From positions 496,001-560,000 of the forward strand of contig NZ_JAIFYA010000002.1 of the NCBI RefSeq assembly GCF_019688735.1: a stretch of 64,000 nt of DNA, given 5' to 3'. Positions 23,635 through 31,388 of the stretch are shown piece after piece (the stretch's first letter is position 1; each line of letters opens with the position of its first letter). Made by a program: the position numbers and the translations under genes. Below the pieces are notes generated by a model. The model saw nothing but the letters and a program-made list of their open reading frames with translations, searched no databases and was not told where the DNA came from. The stretch comes from Thermosulfurimonas sp. F29 (GTDB lineage Bacteria > Desulfobacterota > Thermodesulfobacteria > Thermodesulfobacteriales > Thermodesulfobacteriaceae).

Positions 23635-25297
23635 CGTCGCCCCCCCTTCTCTCCGGTCTTTTGTCAGCAAAAATCTTCATCTCACCGGGCGAGACCGTGC
23701 CCCTCAGCTCATAAAACTGCTCCAACAGCTCCACCAACAAAACCGGATTCTCCCGCACCTTCTCCGTCCAGTACCGACTGTTGGCCAGCATCGGATGCAA
23801 CCGCACCGCCGCATAGTCCAAAGCCGCTACCGTCGCTATCGGCTCCTCCCGCACCAGCTGCTTCAGCTTTTTCCAGGCCTCCCGATCCAGCACCCCCTCC
23901 GCATCCAACACCTCATAGAAGTGCTTCCTCAAAACATTGGCCACCCGCGCATTCTCCTCCTCGGCACGCTCATACGCCAAACGGAAAAACACACGAAAAC
24001 TCTCCCGGTCCCACCGGAAAAGCAGCTCCAATAACTCACGCTCCATCACCTCGTCCCGTTCAATCCTCGGAACCACCTTCTCATGATGCTCCTCTTCATC
24101 CTCTTCCCGCGGCGTGTCTTCGCAAACCTCCACCGTCCGTAACGACTTCTTGTACTCATCGAGAATCTGAAAGTGAATGCGCCCGTGTTCCACTCCCAAC
24201 CGCTGCTCAATCAAATCGTCGTTCACCGTGTACAGCCGATCAATCGACCAGAACACCCAGAACCAAAATTCCTGCTGTAAATCCTCTTGATGCGCTCGCA
24301 CCCACTCCTCATAAAACTTCGCTAAACCCGGATGCTTCTTGAAATCCTCCGCCCTGTTCTTCCACGCCCACCTCAGCTGCTGCCAGGGATGCGCTCTCCT
24401 CCGCCCCCACTCCTCCCATGCTTTGAACGCCTCCTGACGCGCCTCCCGAAACTGCTGCCACAGCTCCTCAAGCTCCTTGATCGACTGCGAATACACAATC
24501 TCAAAAGCCCGATCCCCTTCCCTCTTCGCCCTCTCCACAATGCCACGCCAGAAATTCAACACCTGATGAACATGAAACTCGTAATACTTCATCAGCGGCT
24601 CTCCCAATATGATCAGGTGCTGAATGTGGTGCACAATCCTGTTTTCTCCCTCCCGGAATACATCCGGGTACCCGAGCTCCGCATCCAACAAGTACTTGTG
24701 CAACCGATTTCGAATCTCTATGTACTTGCGCGTCGTCCGATAACGTTTGTCCAACGTATCCGGACGCGCCTCTTTTAACTCTTGCAAAGTCTCATACAGC
24801 TCTTGTAAGCTCCGCACCTCCTCATCCTCCTTGTCAAGATTGGCTCCGTAAAGCTCAAAAAATGCCTCCCGTAATATTTCGGATTTGTCCCGCTTCTTCG
24901 CCTCCTGACGCTTGCGCTCCTTCTCAAGATTTTTCTCCAACAACTCCTGCGCCGATCTCTCCCACGCCTCTATCACCTGCTTAATACGCTTAACCGTTTC
25001 CCGTTTTCTGCAGTCCACTACAGCAGAAACATCCCCCGCCGCACCCTCCGTCACACAACCATTCCCCTCTTCCGCCTTTCCGGTCACTACCGCATCATTC
25101 GTCGTGCCAAATGCGTCATCCGTATCACCGGATGTACTTGCGGACACAACATCCCCGCATTCCGTGGAACAATCTTCAACACCGGAAGAACCAGAATCGT
25201 CAGAAGCAACAAACGATGCGCAATCCGCTGCACTCTCGTTCTTTTCTTCCGCTTTCCCGCAATCCGCTTCAGCACTCACGTCGCTTCGTGCGCTCAC
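23594..25297 (-). CDS. large helical hypothetical protein (567 aa)
   Basis: GTG at 25297 overlaps the ParB-type gene stop by four bases (GTGA). The first ~95 residues are disordered (Ser/Asp/Glu/Cys-rich, e.g. ADCGKAEEKNESAADC and VEDCSTECGDVV). The remainder is densely helical and charged with many aromatic residues (LMKYYEFHVHQVLNFWRGIV, LQQEFWFWVFWSIDRLYTV). An acidic EEDEEEHHEK insertion lies near residue 400. No catalytic motif recognised. Position between ParB-like and primase-helicase suggests a partition or replication accessory factor. Confidence 0.78.
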   Translation of the reverse strand: MSARSDVSAEADCGKAEEKNESAADCASFVASDDSGSSGVEDCSTECGDVVSASTSGDTDDAFGTTNDAVVTGKAEEGNGCVTEGAAGDVSAVVDCRKRETVKRIKQVIEAWERSAQELLEKNLEKERKRQEAKKRDKSEILREAFFELYGANLDKEDEEVRSLQELYETLQELKEARPDTLDKRYRTTRKYIEIRNRLHKYLLDAELGYPDVFREGENRIVHHIQHLIILGEPLMKYYEFHVHQVLNFWRGIVERAKREGDRAFEIVYSQSIKELEELWQQFREARQEAFKAWEEWGRRRAHPWQQLRWAWKNRAEDFKKHPGLAKFYEEWVRAHQEDLQQEFWFWVFWSIDRLYTVNDDLIEQRLGVEHGRIHFQILDEYKKSLRTVEVCEDTPREEDEEEHHEKVVPRIERDEVMERELLELLFRWDRESFRVFFRLAYERAEEENARVANVLRKHFYEVLDAEGVLDREAWKKLKQLVREEPIATVAALDYAAVRLHPMLANSRYWTEKVRENPVLLVELLEQFYELRGTVSPGEMKIFADKRPERRGGDDGRDDQHQHASAS

Positions 25298-26883
25298 GAA
25301 GTCACCGAATGATCCTCCACGCGCAATCTCCCCTCCTCATCGTCCTCCTCAGCGGCCTCAGCGTTCTCATCGAAAACTATTTCGTCAACCGATGCCCCAT
25401 CCGTCGCTTCTTGGATCATTTCCACCGCATCAACCCCATCATCAATCGTATCGTGGTTGTAAAAATTGCGTTCCTGCACGGCGGCTAAATTCCGTTCGTA
25501 AGCCTCCCGCATCTTTTCAACAGACGGAACACGTTGCTTGCGCCGGGGATCCTCTTCCGGCCACTCCTGCTCGCCCAACATGAACAACACGAACGCCTTC
25601 AGCTCCTTCAACAAATGCTCCAGCTCCAAAATGCGACTCTTGTACCGCCACACCACATCCCGCGAAAACGGAGAAAACACCCGCGCGTTCCCCGCCTTCG
25701 CCGCAATCCGAATGGCGTCCATTGCCGAGGTGAGCCGATTGCATAACTCCCCCATCAGCTCCATCGGGAAATCAATCGCACGCAACAACCGCCACTCTTC
25801 CGGTGTCATCATCCTCTGTAACTCTCGACGCGCCTTCTCCGCCTCGGCACGATACTTCTCCATGCGACGATGCACTTTGTCAAATTCGCGCTGTAACTTC
25901 TGCAACCGTTCCTCCAGTTCCCGCATATCTTCCGCCGAACCACCCTGCGTATGATCCAACTTGTCCTGAAGCTCTTGAATACGTTGCTGTAGCTTCTGTA
26001 CCTTCTCCTCTTGCTCACGTTGCATCTGCTCCAGATGCTCCACTAACCGCGCCTGTACCCGCCGCTCCACTTCCTCCTCCATTGCTTTCTCCAGCTCCTC
26101 GCGCACCTGTGCCTCCACCTCTTCGCGAATTTCCTCCCTCAACGCCTCTTCATCTATTTCTTGTTCACCCAACTCTTCTTTTGTTTCCTCCATAGTCGCC
26201 AGCCGAGCCGCTACCTCCTGCTCCACCCTCTGCTCAAACTCCCGCTCCAACCGACTCCTCAACTCGCTCTCCACCTGCTGCTGTATCTCCGCCCTGATCC
26301 TTTCCAAATCAATCTCATCCGCCGTCTTCGTAGCTTTCTCGCCGGTCTCGACTCCAGACTCCTTTGAGAGACCCCAAACTACACTTTGCACCTCATCGTC
26401 ACTCCACTTCACCTGACCATGCGCCAACCTCTTAAATAATTCGGGATTAGCACGCGCTAAATGAGCTAATAAAACGACCTTGTAGTCCCAAACCCCTATC
26501 CACTTTGCTAGTTTCCGTAAACCTTCTCGGTCAAGAGGATCGACATACTTTGTCAGTATCAACCAGCTTGCCATGCGCATGCGCGTGTTCGTGTCCAAAT
26601 TGCGGCGCAGACAATTCAGGCTCACCAGCGTCTGAAGCAGTCGATTCGGTGGAAGAGACCGTACGTCCACAACCGGCACCTTTTCCAGCCCGGCCTCCCG
26701 CGCTGCCTTTAACCGATGATGCCCATCCAGAACCACCGTGCCCATGGTTACAATGGGCACCAAGAGATCACCGGTTTCCTTGATCTGCCGAACCAAAGCC
26801 TCAAAAGTTTCCGGAGGCATCGGAGGAAACTCTTTCGCCACCGGATGAACCTGCAACATGTTGACCTGACGATACTCGACCAT
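25294..26883 (-). CDS. ParB/Srx-domain protein with a long coiled coil (529 aa)
   Basis: ATG at 26883 follows TTAAGGAGGTGCGTT. Residues about 3-100 are a ParB N-terminal domain: VNMLQVHPVAKEFPPMPPET, then IVTMGTVVLDGHHRLKAARE (ParB box II-like G-HR-x-A), and SLNCLRRNLDTNTRMRMASW. ParB N-domains bind CTP and load onto parS-type DNA. A short helical domain (about 105-165) could be the DNA-binding part. From about 180 to 360 there is a nearly unbroken Glu/Arg/Gln coiled coil (RIRAEIQQQVESELRSRLER, EKVQKLQQRIQELQDKLDH), far longer than in standard ParB. The C-terminal third is helical and ends acidic. No ParA ATPase gene is visible nearby. The 1.3 kb gene-free region just upstream holds repeats that may be its binding site (inference). 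Confidence 0.8.
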   Translation of the reverse strand: MVEYRQVNMLQVHPVAKEFPPMPPETFEALVRQIKETGDLLVPIVTMGTVVLDGHHRLKAAREAGLEKVPVVDVRSLPPNRLLQTLVSLNCLRRNLDTNTRMRMASWLILTKYVDPLDREGLRKLAKWIGVWDYKVVLLAHLARANPELFKRLAHGQVKWSDDEVQSVVWGLSKESGVETGEKATKTADEIDLERIRAEIQQQVESELRSRLEREFEQRVEQEVAARLATMEETKEELGEQEIDEEALREEIREEVEAQVREELEKAMEEEVERRVQARLVEHLEQMQREQEEKVQKLQQRIQELQDKLDHTQGGSAEDMRELEERLQKLQREFDKVHRRMEKYRAEAEKARRELQRMMTPEEWRLLRAIDFPMELMGELCNRLTSAMDAIRIAAKAGNARVFSPFSRDVVWRYKSRILELEHLLKELKAFVLFMLGEQEWPEEDPRRKQRVPSVEKMREAYERNLAAVQERNFYNHDTIDDGVDAVEMIQEATDGASVDEIVFDENAEAAEEDDEEGRLRVEDHSVTS

Positions 26884-26963
26884 AACGCACCTCCTTAAGT
26901 TGGTGTTTTTTTCATCCCCGTCATTAAGCCTAACAAACACGGCAGGTTGAAAATGGCGGCTTT

Positions 26964-26993
26964 AAAAAAACCCGGCCCCATTGCGGGGCCGGG
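26964..26993 (-). terminator. rho-independent terminator (minus strand)
   Basis: On the minus strand a perfect 9-bp stem CCCGGCCCC / GGGGCCGGG with loop GCAAT is followed by TTTTTTT. It lies 80 bases upstream of the ParB-type start and would end a transcript coming through the repeat array from the coiled-coil gene at 28921. Confidence 0.9.
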
Positions 26994-27007
26994 CGAAAAA
27001 GAGAGGG

Positions 27008-27109
27008 GGCGGACGATGGCGGATGTCCTGTGGGCTATTACAATCAAAAGAAAACCTTGATGCTCCAAACAGCCTACTATCTCTGTAAGCCTTCCCGCCA
27101 TCATCCGCC
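27008..27109. repeat. 15-bp inverted repeat enclosing 72 bp
   Basis: GGCGGACGATGGCGG at 27008-27022 pairs with CCGCCATCATCCGCC at 27095-27109, with one mismatch. The interior includes AATCAAAAGAAAACC. It lies between the terminator and the palindrome array in a gene-free region. It could be a structured RNA, an origin or recombination hairpin, or the ends of a small mobile remnant. Confidence 0.6.
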
Positions 27110-27176
27110 TTCTCGTTTTGCACTAAAAAAGAAAGCCTGGTCGGAACACTTCGCCGTTGCTCTCTTTGCGCCCCCA

Positions 27177-28195
27177 AAAAACTGGCACCCCCCCTAGGGT
27201 TTTTCCCAAAATGCACGAATCGCCCAAAAGGTGGGGGGGGATGCCAGTTTTCTGTCTCGAGAAACTGGCACCCCCCCCAGGGTTTTTCCCAAAATGCACG
27301 AATCGCCCAAAAGGTGGGGGGGGATGCCAGTTTTCTGTCTCGAGAAACTGGCACCCCCCCCAGGGTTTTTCCCAAAATGCACGAATCGCCCAAAAGGTGG
27401 GGGGGGATGCCAGTTTTCTGTCTCGAGAAACTGGCACCCCCCCCAGGGTTTTTCCCAAAATGCACGAATCGCCCAAAAGGTGGGGGGGGGATGCCAGTTT
27501 TCTGTCTCGAGAAACTGGCACCCCCCCTAGGGTTTTTCCCAAAATGCACGAATCGCCCAAAAGGTGGGGGGGGATGCCAGTTTTCTGTCTCGAGAAACTG
27601 GCACCCCCCCCAGGGTTTTTCCCAAAATGCACGAATCGCCCAAAAGGTGGGGGGGGATGCCAGTTTTCTGTCTCGAGAAACTGGCACCCCCCCTAGGGTT
27701 TTTCCCAAAATGCACGAATCGCCCAAAAGGTGGGGGGGGATGCCAGTTTTCTGTCTCGAGAAACTGGCACCCCCCCTAGGGTTTTCTTCAAATCGACCAA
27801 AAGGTGGGGGGGGATGCCAGTTTTCTATCTCGAGAAACTGGCACCCCCCCTAGGGTTTTCTTCAAATCGACCAAAAGGTGGGGGGGGATGCCAGTTTTCT
27901 ATCTCGAGAAACTGGCACCCCCCCTAGGGTTTTCTTCAAATCGACCAAAAGGTGGGGGGGGATGCCAGTTTTCTATCTCGAGAAACTGGCACCCCCCCTA
28001 GGGTTTTCTTCAAATCGACCAAAAGGTGGGGGGGGATGCCAGTTTTCTATCTCGAGAAACTGGCACCCCCCCTAGGGTTTTCTTCAAATCGACCAAAAGG
28101 TGGGGGGGGATGCCAGTTTTCTGTCTCGAGAAACTGGCACCCCCCCTAGGGTTTTCTTCAAATCGACCAAAAGGTGGGGGGGGATGCCAGTTTTT
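27177..28195. repeat. 13-unit tandem array of palindromic G8/C7 elements
   Basis: Thirteen tandem boxes. Each begins AAACTGGCACCCCCCC and ends GGGGGGGATGCCAGTTT, so each box has its own terminal inverted repeats. Boxes are joined by a linker reading TCTGTCTCGAG (or TCTATCTCGAG). The first seven units have an 83-bp period (one is 84), with core AGGGTTTTTCCCAAAATGC then ACGAATCGCCCAAAAGGT. The last six have a 74-bp period with a shortened core (AGGGTTTTCTTCAAATCG then ACCAAAAGGT). Across each linker the arms fold into a hairpin of 16 pairs with one bulged A. The boxes are nearly identical, so this is not CRISPR. Possible roles: partition site, replication iterons, or tandemly amplified mobile miniature elements. 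The open frames across it on both strands are artefacts of the period. Confidence 0.95.
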
Positions 28196-28216
28196 GCGCC
28201 TTCCCCAAAGAATCCC

Positions 28217-28921
28217 TCAATTTTTAGGGTGATGGGAGAAAGGCAATTGTTGTCCCAAAGCTTCCAGAAGAACCGAAAAACCATCGCAAGTCGAAGCCAT
28301 CTCTTTTCGCAACTCCTCAAATTTTTCTCGACGCTTCCTACGTATCCCTTGGAAAACTTCCGCGAACCTTTCCTTCCAACGACGAAAAATCTCCGCTTTT
28401 CGCGTGGACAAATTTTCCAGCTCCTGAACAGTTTGTCTAAGATCCGCTTGCACACTCTTTTTTTCTTGTCGCAGTTCTCTCAAGGCCTGCTGAATGCGCT
28501 TTTTTTCTTCCTGTAAGGTCCGCAACTTCTCAGCCAGCTGTTCCTGCCGCCTCTCTAGCTCCCGCTTCTGGTTCTCTACCTTCTCCTTCTGTAGCTTCAA
28601 CCGAGCAAGCCGCATCTGGAGGTCGCGAATGCGTTCCCGTACCTGCTTGTACTCCCAATACCCTTCCAGCACATCCGAATCCTCAAATACCTCCTTCAAA
28701 TCCGTGATAATCGTGATCCGGTGCAAAGGTTCCTGCTCATTGGAAGACCTCCACAGCCGTTCTAGTTCCTCCGCATCCCGCGCACTAAACCCCAGGTACC
28801 GCCATACCAACCTCAAACGCCGGTAAACCTTCTGTTTCCTGTCGCCTACAACCATTTCCGCCTTCTTGAACGCCAGATTCGTTAAACGTCTCAACACGTG
28901 CTCCTTTACCCAATCCTGCAT
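28217..28921 (-). CDS. coiled-coil hypothetical protein (234 aa)
   Basis: ATG at 28921 follows AAAGGAGGGAGGGTT. The N-terminal 90 residues are globular and helical (VLRRLTNLAFKKAEMVVG, VYRRLRLVWRYLGFSARD). Residues about 90-185 form a continuous coiled coil (LQMRLARLKLQKEKVENQKR, LRTLQEEKKRIQQALREL). A basic C-terminus (GIRRKRREKFEELRKE) follows. It lies directly upstream of the palindrome array and transcribes toward it; the terminator after the array would end its message. A DNA-bridging role at the array is possible but unproven. Confidence 0.78.
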   Translation of the reverse strand: MQDWVKEHVLRRLTNLAFKKAEMVVGDRKQKVYRRLRLVWRYLGFSARDAEELERLWRSSNEQEPLHRITIITDLKEVFEDSDVLEGYWEYKQVRERIRDLQMRLARLKLQKEKVENQKRELERRQEQLAEKLRTLQEEKKRIQQALRELRQEKKSVQADLRQTVQELENLSTRKAEIFRRWKERFAEVFQGIRRKRREKFEELRKEMASTCDGFSVLLEALGQQLPFSHHPKN

Positions 28922-28996
28922 AACCCTCCCTCCTTTCGATTGTTCTCTCCTACCAATCAAAGTAACTAATTCGCACCCTGCGCCTCGGCGGGGCGA

Positions 28997-29692
28997 TCAG
29001 CGAAAAATACGCTTGACAGCGTGACGGCGTCCCACCTCTTCAACCTGCTGCCACACGATCCAGAGTCCCCAGGGATTTTCCAGGGATCGGTCGCCCATGT
29101 GCATCTTGTAAATCACTCGCAGGGTCAGGGTTTTGCGTCCCTTGGCGGAAACGTCGGTTCGATCCACCGTAACGCGCGCCCAGACGAATCCGTTTTTGAA
29201 GGCCACATCAACGGGTTGCACGAACCGTATCAGAGTTTGCGCTCGACGCTGCCGGAGCGACTGCACGAATCTTCCGGCCACCATCCCCTCCGCCAACGCC
29301 TTGAGGTACGACGGCTCGTAGTAAAACCTCAACCGCCGTATGATGACGCGCTTCCAAACTTCGGGGTTGTCCGCCAGAAATTCTCCGTAGTTCCACTCGA
29401 ACAGTTTGCGGGTCACTTCTTTCGCAAAGGCCTGAACTTCGATGGTGAGCACGCGTTTGCGCTGGCTCCATAAGGCCGGGTAAGGACGTCCGTCCGGCGA
29501 GTAGGCGAGAGGCACGGGAGGCCTGCGCGCCAATACGTTCAATCCGTAAAGCGTGAGACATAGGGCCACCAGAGATAGTGCCGTTCCGAGACTTGCAAAA
29601 AGAGCTATCCGTCGCCACCACCGGACACTACGCGCCAGTTCATATATTGCGACAATGGGCTCGGCGGATTCGGACTCGGATCTTGTCCGCAC
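28997..29692 (-). CDS. DotI/IcmL/TraM-like inner-membrane T4SS protein (231 aa)
   Basis: Component of Dot/Icm- and IncI-type secretion cores (VirB8-like fold). A single N-terminal membrane helix at about 28-52 (IALFASLGTALSLVALCLTL) is followed by LAYSPDGRPYPA, matching the Y-AT-DGR--PL stretch of DotI/TraM. Then come FAKEVTRKLFEWNYGEFLAD, YYEPSYLKALAEGMVAG, and the terminal block VIYKMHMGDRSLENPWGLWI, where NP-G--I is typical. Length (231 aa) fits the family. GTG at 29692 follows GGGAGGTAGAGCC. It is divergent from the tail-anchored protein at 29761. This is the best marker that the secretion system is of the MPF-I class. Confidence 0.75.
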   Translation of the reverse strand: MRTRSESESAEPIVAIYELARSVRWWRRIALFASLGTALSLVALCLTLYGLNVLARRPPVPLAYSPDGRPYPALWSQRKRVLTIEVQAFAKEVTRKLFEWNYGEFLADNPEVWKRVIIRRLRFYYEPSYLKALAEGMVAGRFVQSLRQRRAQTLIRFVQPVDVAFKNGFVWARVTVDRTDVSAKGRKTLTLRVIYKMHMGDRSLENPWGLWIVWQQVEEVGRRHAVKRIFR

Positions 29693-29716
29693 GGCTCTAC
29701 CTCCCGGATCAAGTGA

Positions 29717-29737
29717 TTCTTTTCTCGACGAAAAAGA
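29717..29737. promoter_or_regulatory. divergent-gap inverted repeat TTCTTTTC / GAAAAAGA
   Basis: Arms at 29717-29724 and 29730-29737 with a 5-base spacer (TCGAC) and one mismatch, in the 68-bp gap between divergent starts 29692 and 29761. Same AAAAGAA theme as other divergent gaps. Confidence 0.5.
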
Positions 29738-29760
29738 CTCCCTGAAAACGGAGGAGTGCC

Positions 29761-30582
29761 GTGCGGGATGAGGAACTTCAGGACCTGTTGGAAGCCATTG
29801 GCGATTCGACTCCGGTTTCCATTAGTCGCGGCGACAAGAGTGACAAGGCACCTGCCCTAGAATCTTCCGTTGAAGATGTCGTGGGGGGCCTTGAGCGCGA
29901 TATGGGACAGAAGGCCGCCGATCTCGAAGCGGACGTTGTTTCCGAAACGGAAGCAACGGAAACCCCGGCTGAACTAAGGATGGCAACGCCGGAAGGAGGA
30001 ATCGATCTGGAGACTTCCGCTAAAACACGGCGCACCGTGCAGTCGGTGCGGTCTGCTACCCGTGTCACGGCTTCCACCGTGAAGTCCGAACTGAAGCGGG
30101 AAATCCGCGAACTGCAGGGTGCCGTCAATCAGCTGTTCATGGCCGTGTGTGCTCTTTACGAGATCGTGGAAAATTTCGTCCAGCAGAACCTATCCGTTCA
30201 GGACCGACATCCGCAGCCTCAGAGCCAACCGCCGCACACACAGCCGCAAGACGAAAAACCCGACGAACAGTTCCGTTCCCCCGAAACCACTGAAACCGAT
30301 ACGCAGAGGCCTGTTGAACCCGCATCGTCTGTATCCGATACGAAGTCCGCGCCTTCAGCGCCTTCCGAAGCCGGTTCTCATGAGTCCTCAAAGCCCGCAG
30401 AACCCCAACCAGAACCTCAACCGCAGGTCCAACCGCAAGCTCGATCCGAATCTAAACCCGACGATATTCCGTCTTCGTTTGTTGACCGCTTGTTGCAAAA
30501 TCCCAAACTCATGGCGGGCATTTTCGGCGGTGTTTTCGTTCTCGCAGTGATTCTGTTTCTTCTGGTGTTCGCGCTGCGCTAG
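29761..30582 (+). CDS. tail-anchored membrane protein with disordered middle (273 aa)
   Basis: GTG at 29761 follows CGGAGGAGTGCC. The product is hydrophilic for 245 residues and ends in one membrane helix (LMAGIFGGVFVLAVILFLLVFALR), so it is probably inserted by its tail with the bulk in the cytoplasm. Residues about 95-140 form a helix (TVKSELKREIRELQGAVNQL, ALYEIVENFVQQNL). The next 100 residues are Pro/Gln/Glu/Ser-rich (PEPQPQVQPQAR). IcmG/DotF (TraP) also combines a membrane helix and coiled coil, but with the helix at the other end. Its four last bases overlap the convergent gene. Confidence 0.75.
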   Translation: MRDEELQDLLEAIGDSTPVSISRGDKSDKAPALESSVEDVVGGLERDMGQKAADLEADVVSETEATETPAELRMATPEGGIDLETSAKTRRTVQSVRSATRVTASTVKSELKREIRELQGAVNQLFMAVCALYEIVENFVQQNLSVQDRHPQPQSQPPHTQPQDEKPDEQFRSPETTETDTQRPVEPASSVSDTKSAPSAPSEAGSHESSKPAEPQPEPQPQVQPQARSESKPDDIPSSFVDRLLQNPKLMAGIFGGVFVLAVILFLLVFALR

Positions 30583-31388
30583 CCTGTCCGGTCGGGCGTC
30601 AGTAGCTCGAACACTTCCACCACCTCTTCGCCCACTTCATCTGGTTCCTCTCGACCGTTCGCTGAGGTCTTTTGCTCCGCCGGTTCGGGCAGCAGGTCGA
30701 AAAAGTTCGTCATGCTGCGAATTTCTCGCAGGGTGTGTTGCTCCAGCTCTTTGGGATCGCTGATCAGCTGCAGGGTTTCCCCCCGCTGAAGGCAGCGTTC
30801 GAAAAAGTTGATGAACATGCGTCTGCGGTCCTTGTCGAATTTGCCGAGTTTGCGGGCTATGACGTTGGGCGGCACGTTTCGATCCTCTCGCACTCTGGCG
30901 AACCATTCGACCAGTTTTTTCTCGTCGGTGTCGGTTTCGGGAGGGGGCAGTTTCATGCGGCGGACGAGATCCTGGAAGGAAAGTTTCCGGTATTTTCGGA
31001 TGACGGTGTTTTCGGTCAGGGGACGACGGCGCAGGAAATAAACCAGGCACACCGCACCACACTCGACGGTTAGGGCGATGATCAACCGGGAAAGGCTCGG
31101 TCCGTACTGCGATAGGGTGCGTTGGAAAAATTCCCAGCTCACGGGATGGTGGAGGGCCGTTTGAAAGGCGCTGAGACCGAGAAGCAGCGCGTATCGGCTG
31201 TGCTCGAAGTCGAGAGCCAGAAGCGCTCCGATGGCTCTTATGCATGCGTAAGCCAGGAAGACCGGTGCGCGGAAAACGGGGACGTATGTCCAGAAGACCC
31301 AGAGACTGAACCCGGTGGCGCCCAGCAGAACCGAGAGGAAAACAACGTTCGATAGTCCGCCACCGCTGGTATGAGATTCGCGACTCAT
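30579..31388 (-). CDS. membrane protein, possible DotM/TrbA-type coupling partner (269 aa)
   Basis: The N-terminal half has three to four membrane helices (VVFLSVLLGATGFSLWVFWT, FLAYACIRAIGALLALDF, a helix near 90-125 including LIIALTVECGAVCLVYFL). A cytoplasmic domain follows (KYRKLSFQDLVRRMKLPPPE, RKLGKFDKDRRRMFINFFER) with an acidic tail. This plan resembles DotM/IcmP/TrbA of Dot-type coupling complexes, but no signature residue was identified, so the name is only a suggestion. The ATG overlaps the stop of the DotC-like lipoprotein (ATGA), so both are co-expressed. Confidence 0.65.
   Translation of the reverse strand: MSRESHTSGGGLSNVVFLSVLLGATGFSLWVFWTYVPVFRAPVFLAYACIRAIGALLALDFEHSRYALLLGLSAFQTALHHPVSWEFFQRTLSQYGPSLSRLIIALTVECGAVCLVYFLRRRPLTENTVIRKYRKLSFQDLVRRMKLPPPETDTDEKKLVEWFARVREDRNVPPNVIARKLGKFDKDRRRMFINFFERCLQRGETLQLISDPKELEQHTLREIRSMTNFFDLLPEPAEQKTSANGREEPDEVGEEVVEVFELLTPDRTG

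Noticed and set aside
27177-28195. CRISPR array
   Set aside because: There are no unique spacers; the whole unit is repeated almost unchanged, and no cas genes are present. The Cas4-like nuclease at 12523 is 13 kb away in another operon.
27177-28195. Integron cassette (attC) array
   Set aside because: Palindromes are all alike, without R and L box consensus seen, without cassette genes and without an integrase in the window.
27157-28232. Overlapping open frames on both strands through the repeat array
   Set aside because: They follow from the 83- and 74-bp periods of near-identical units; they have no ribosome sites, and the peptides merely repeat one box.
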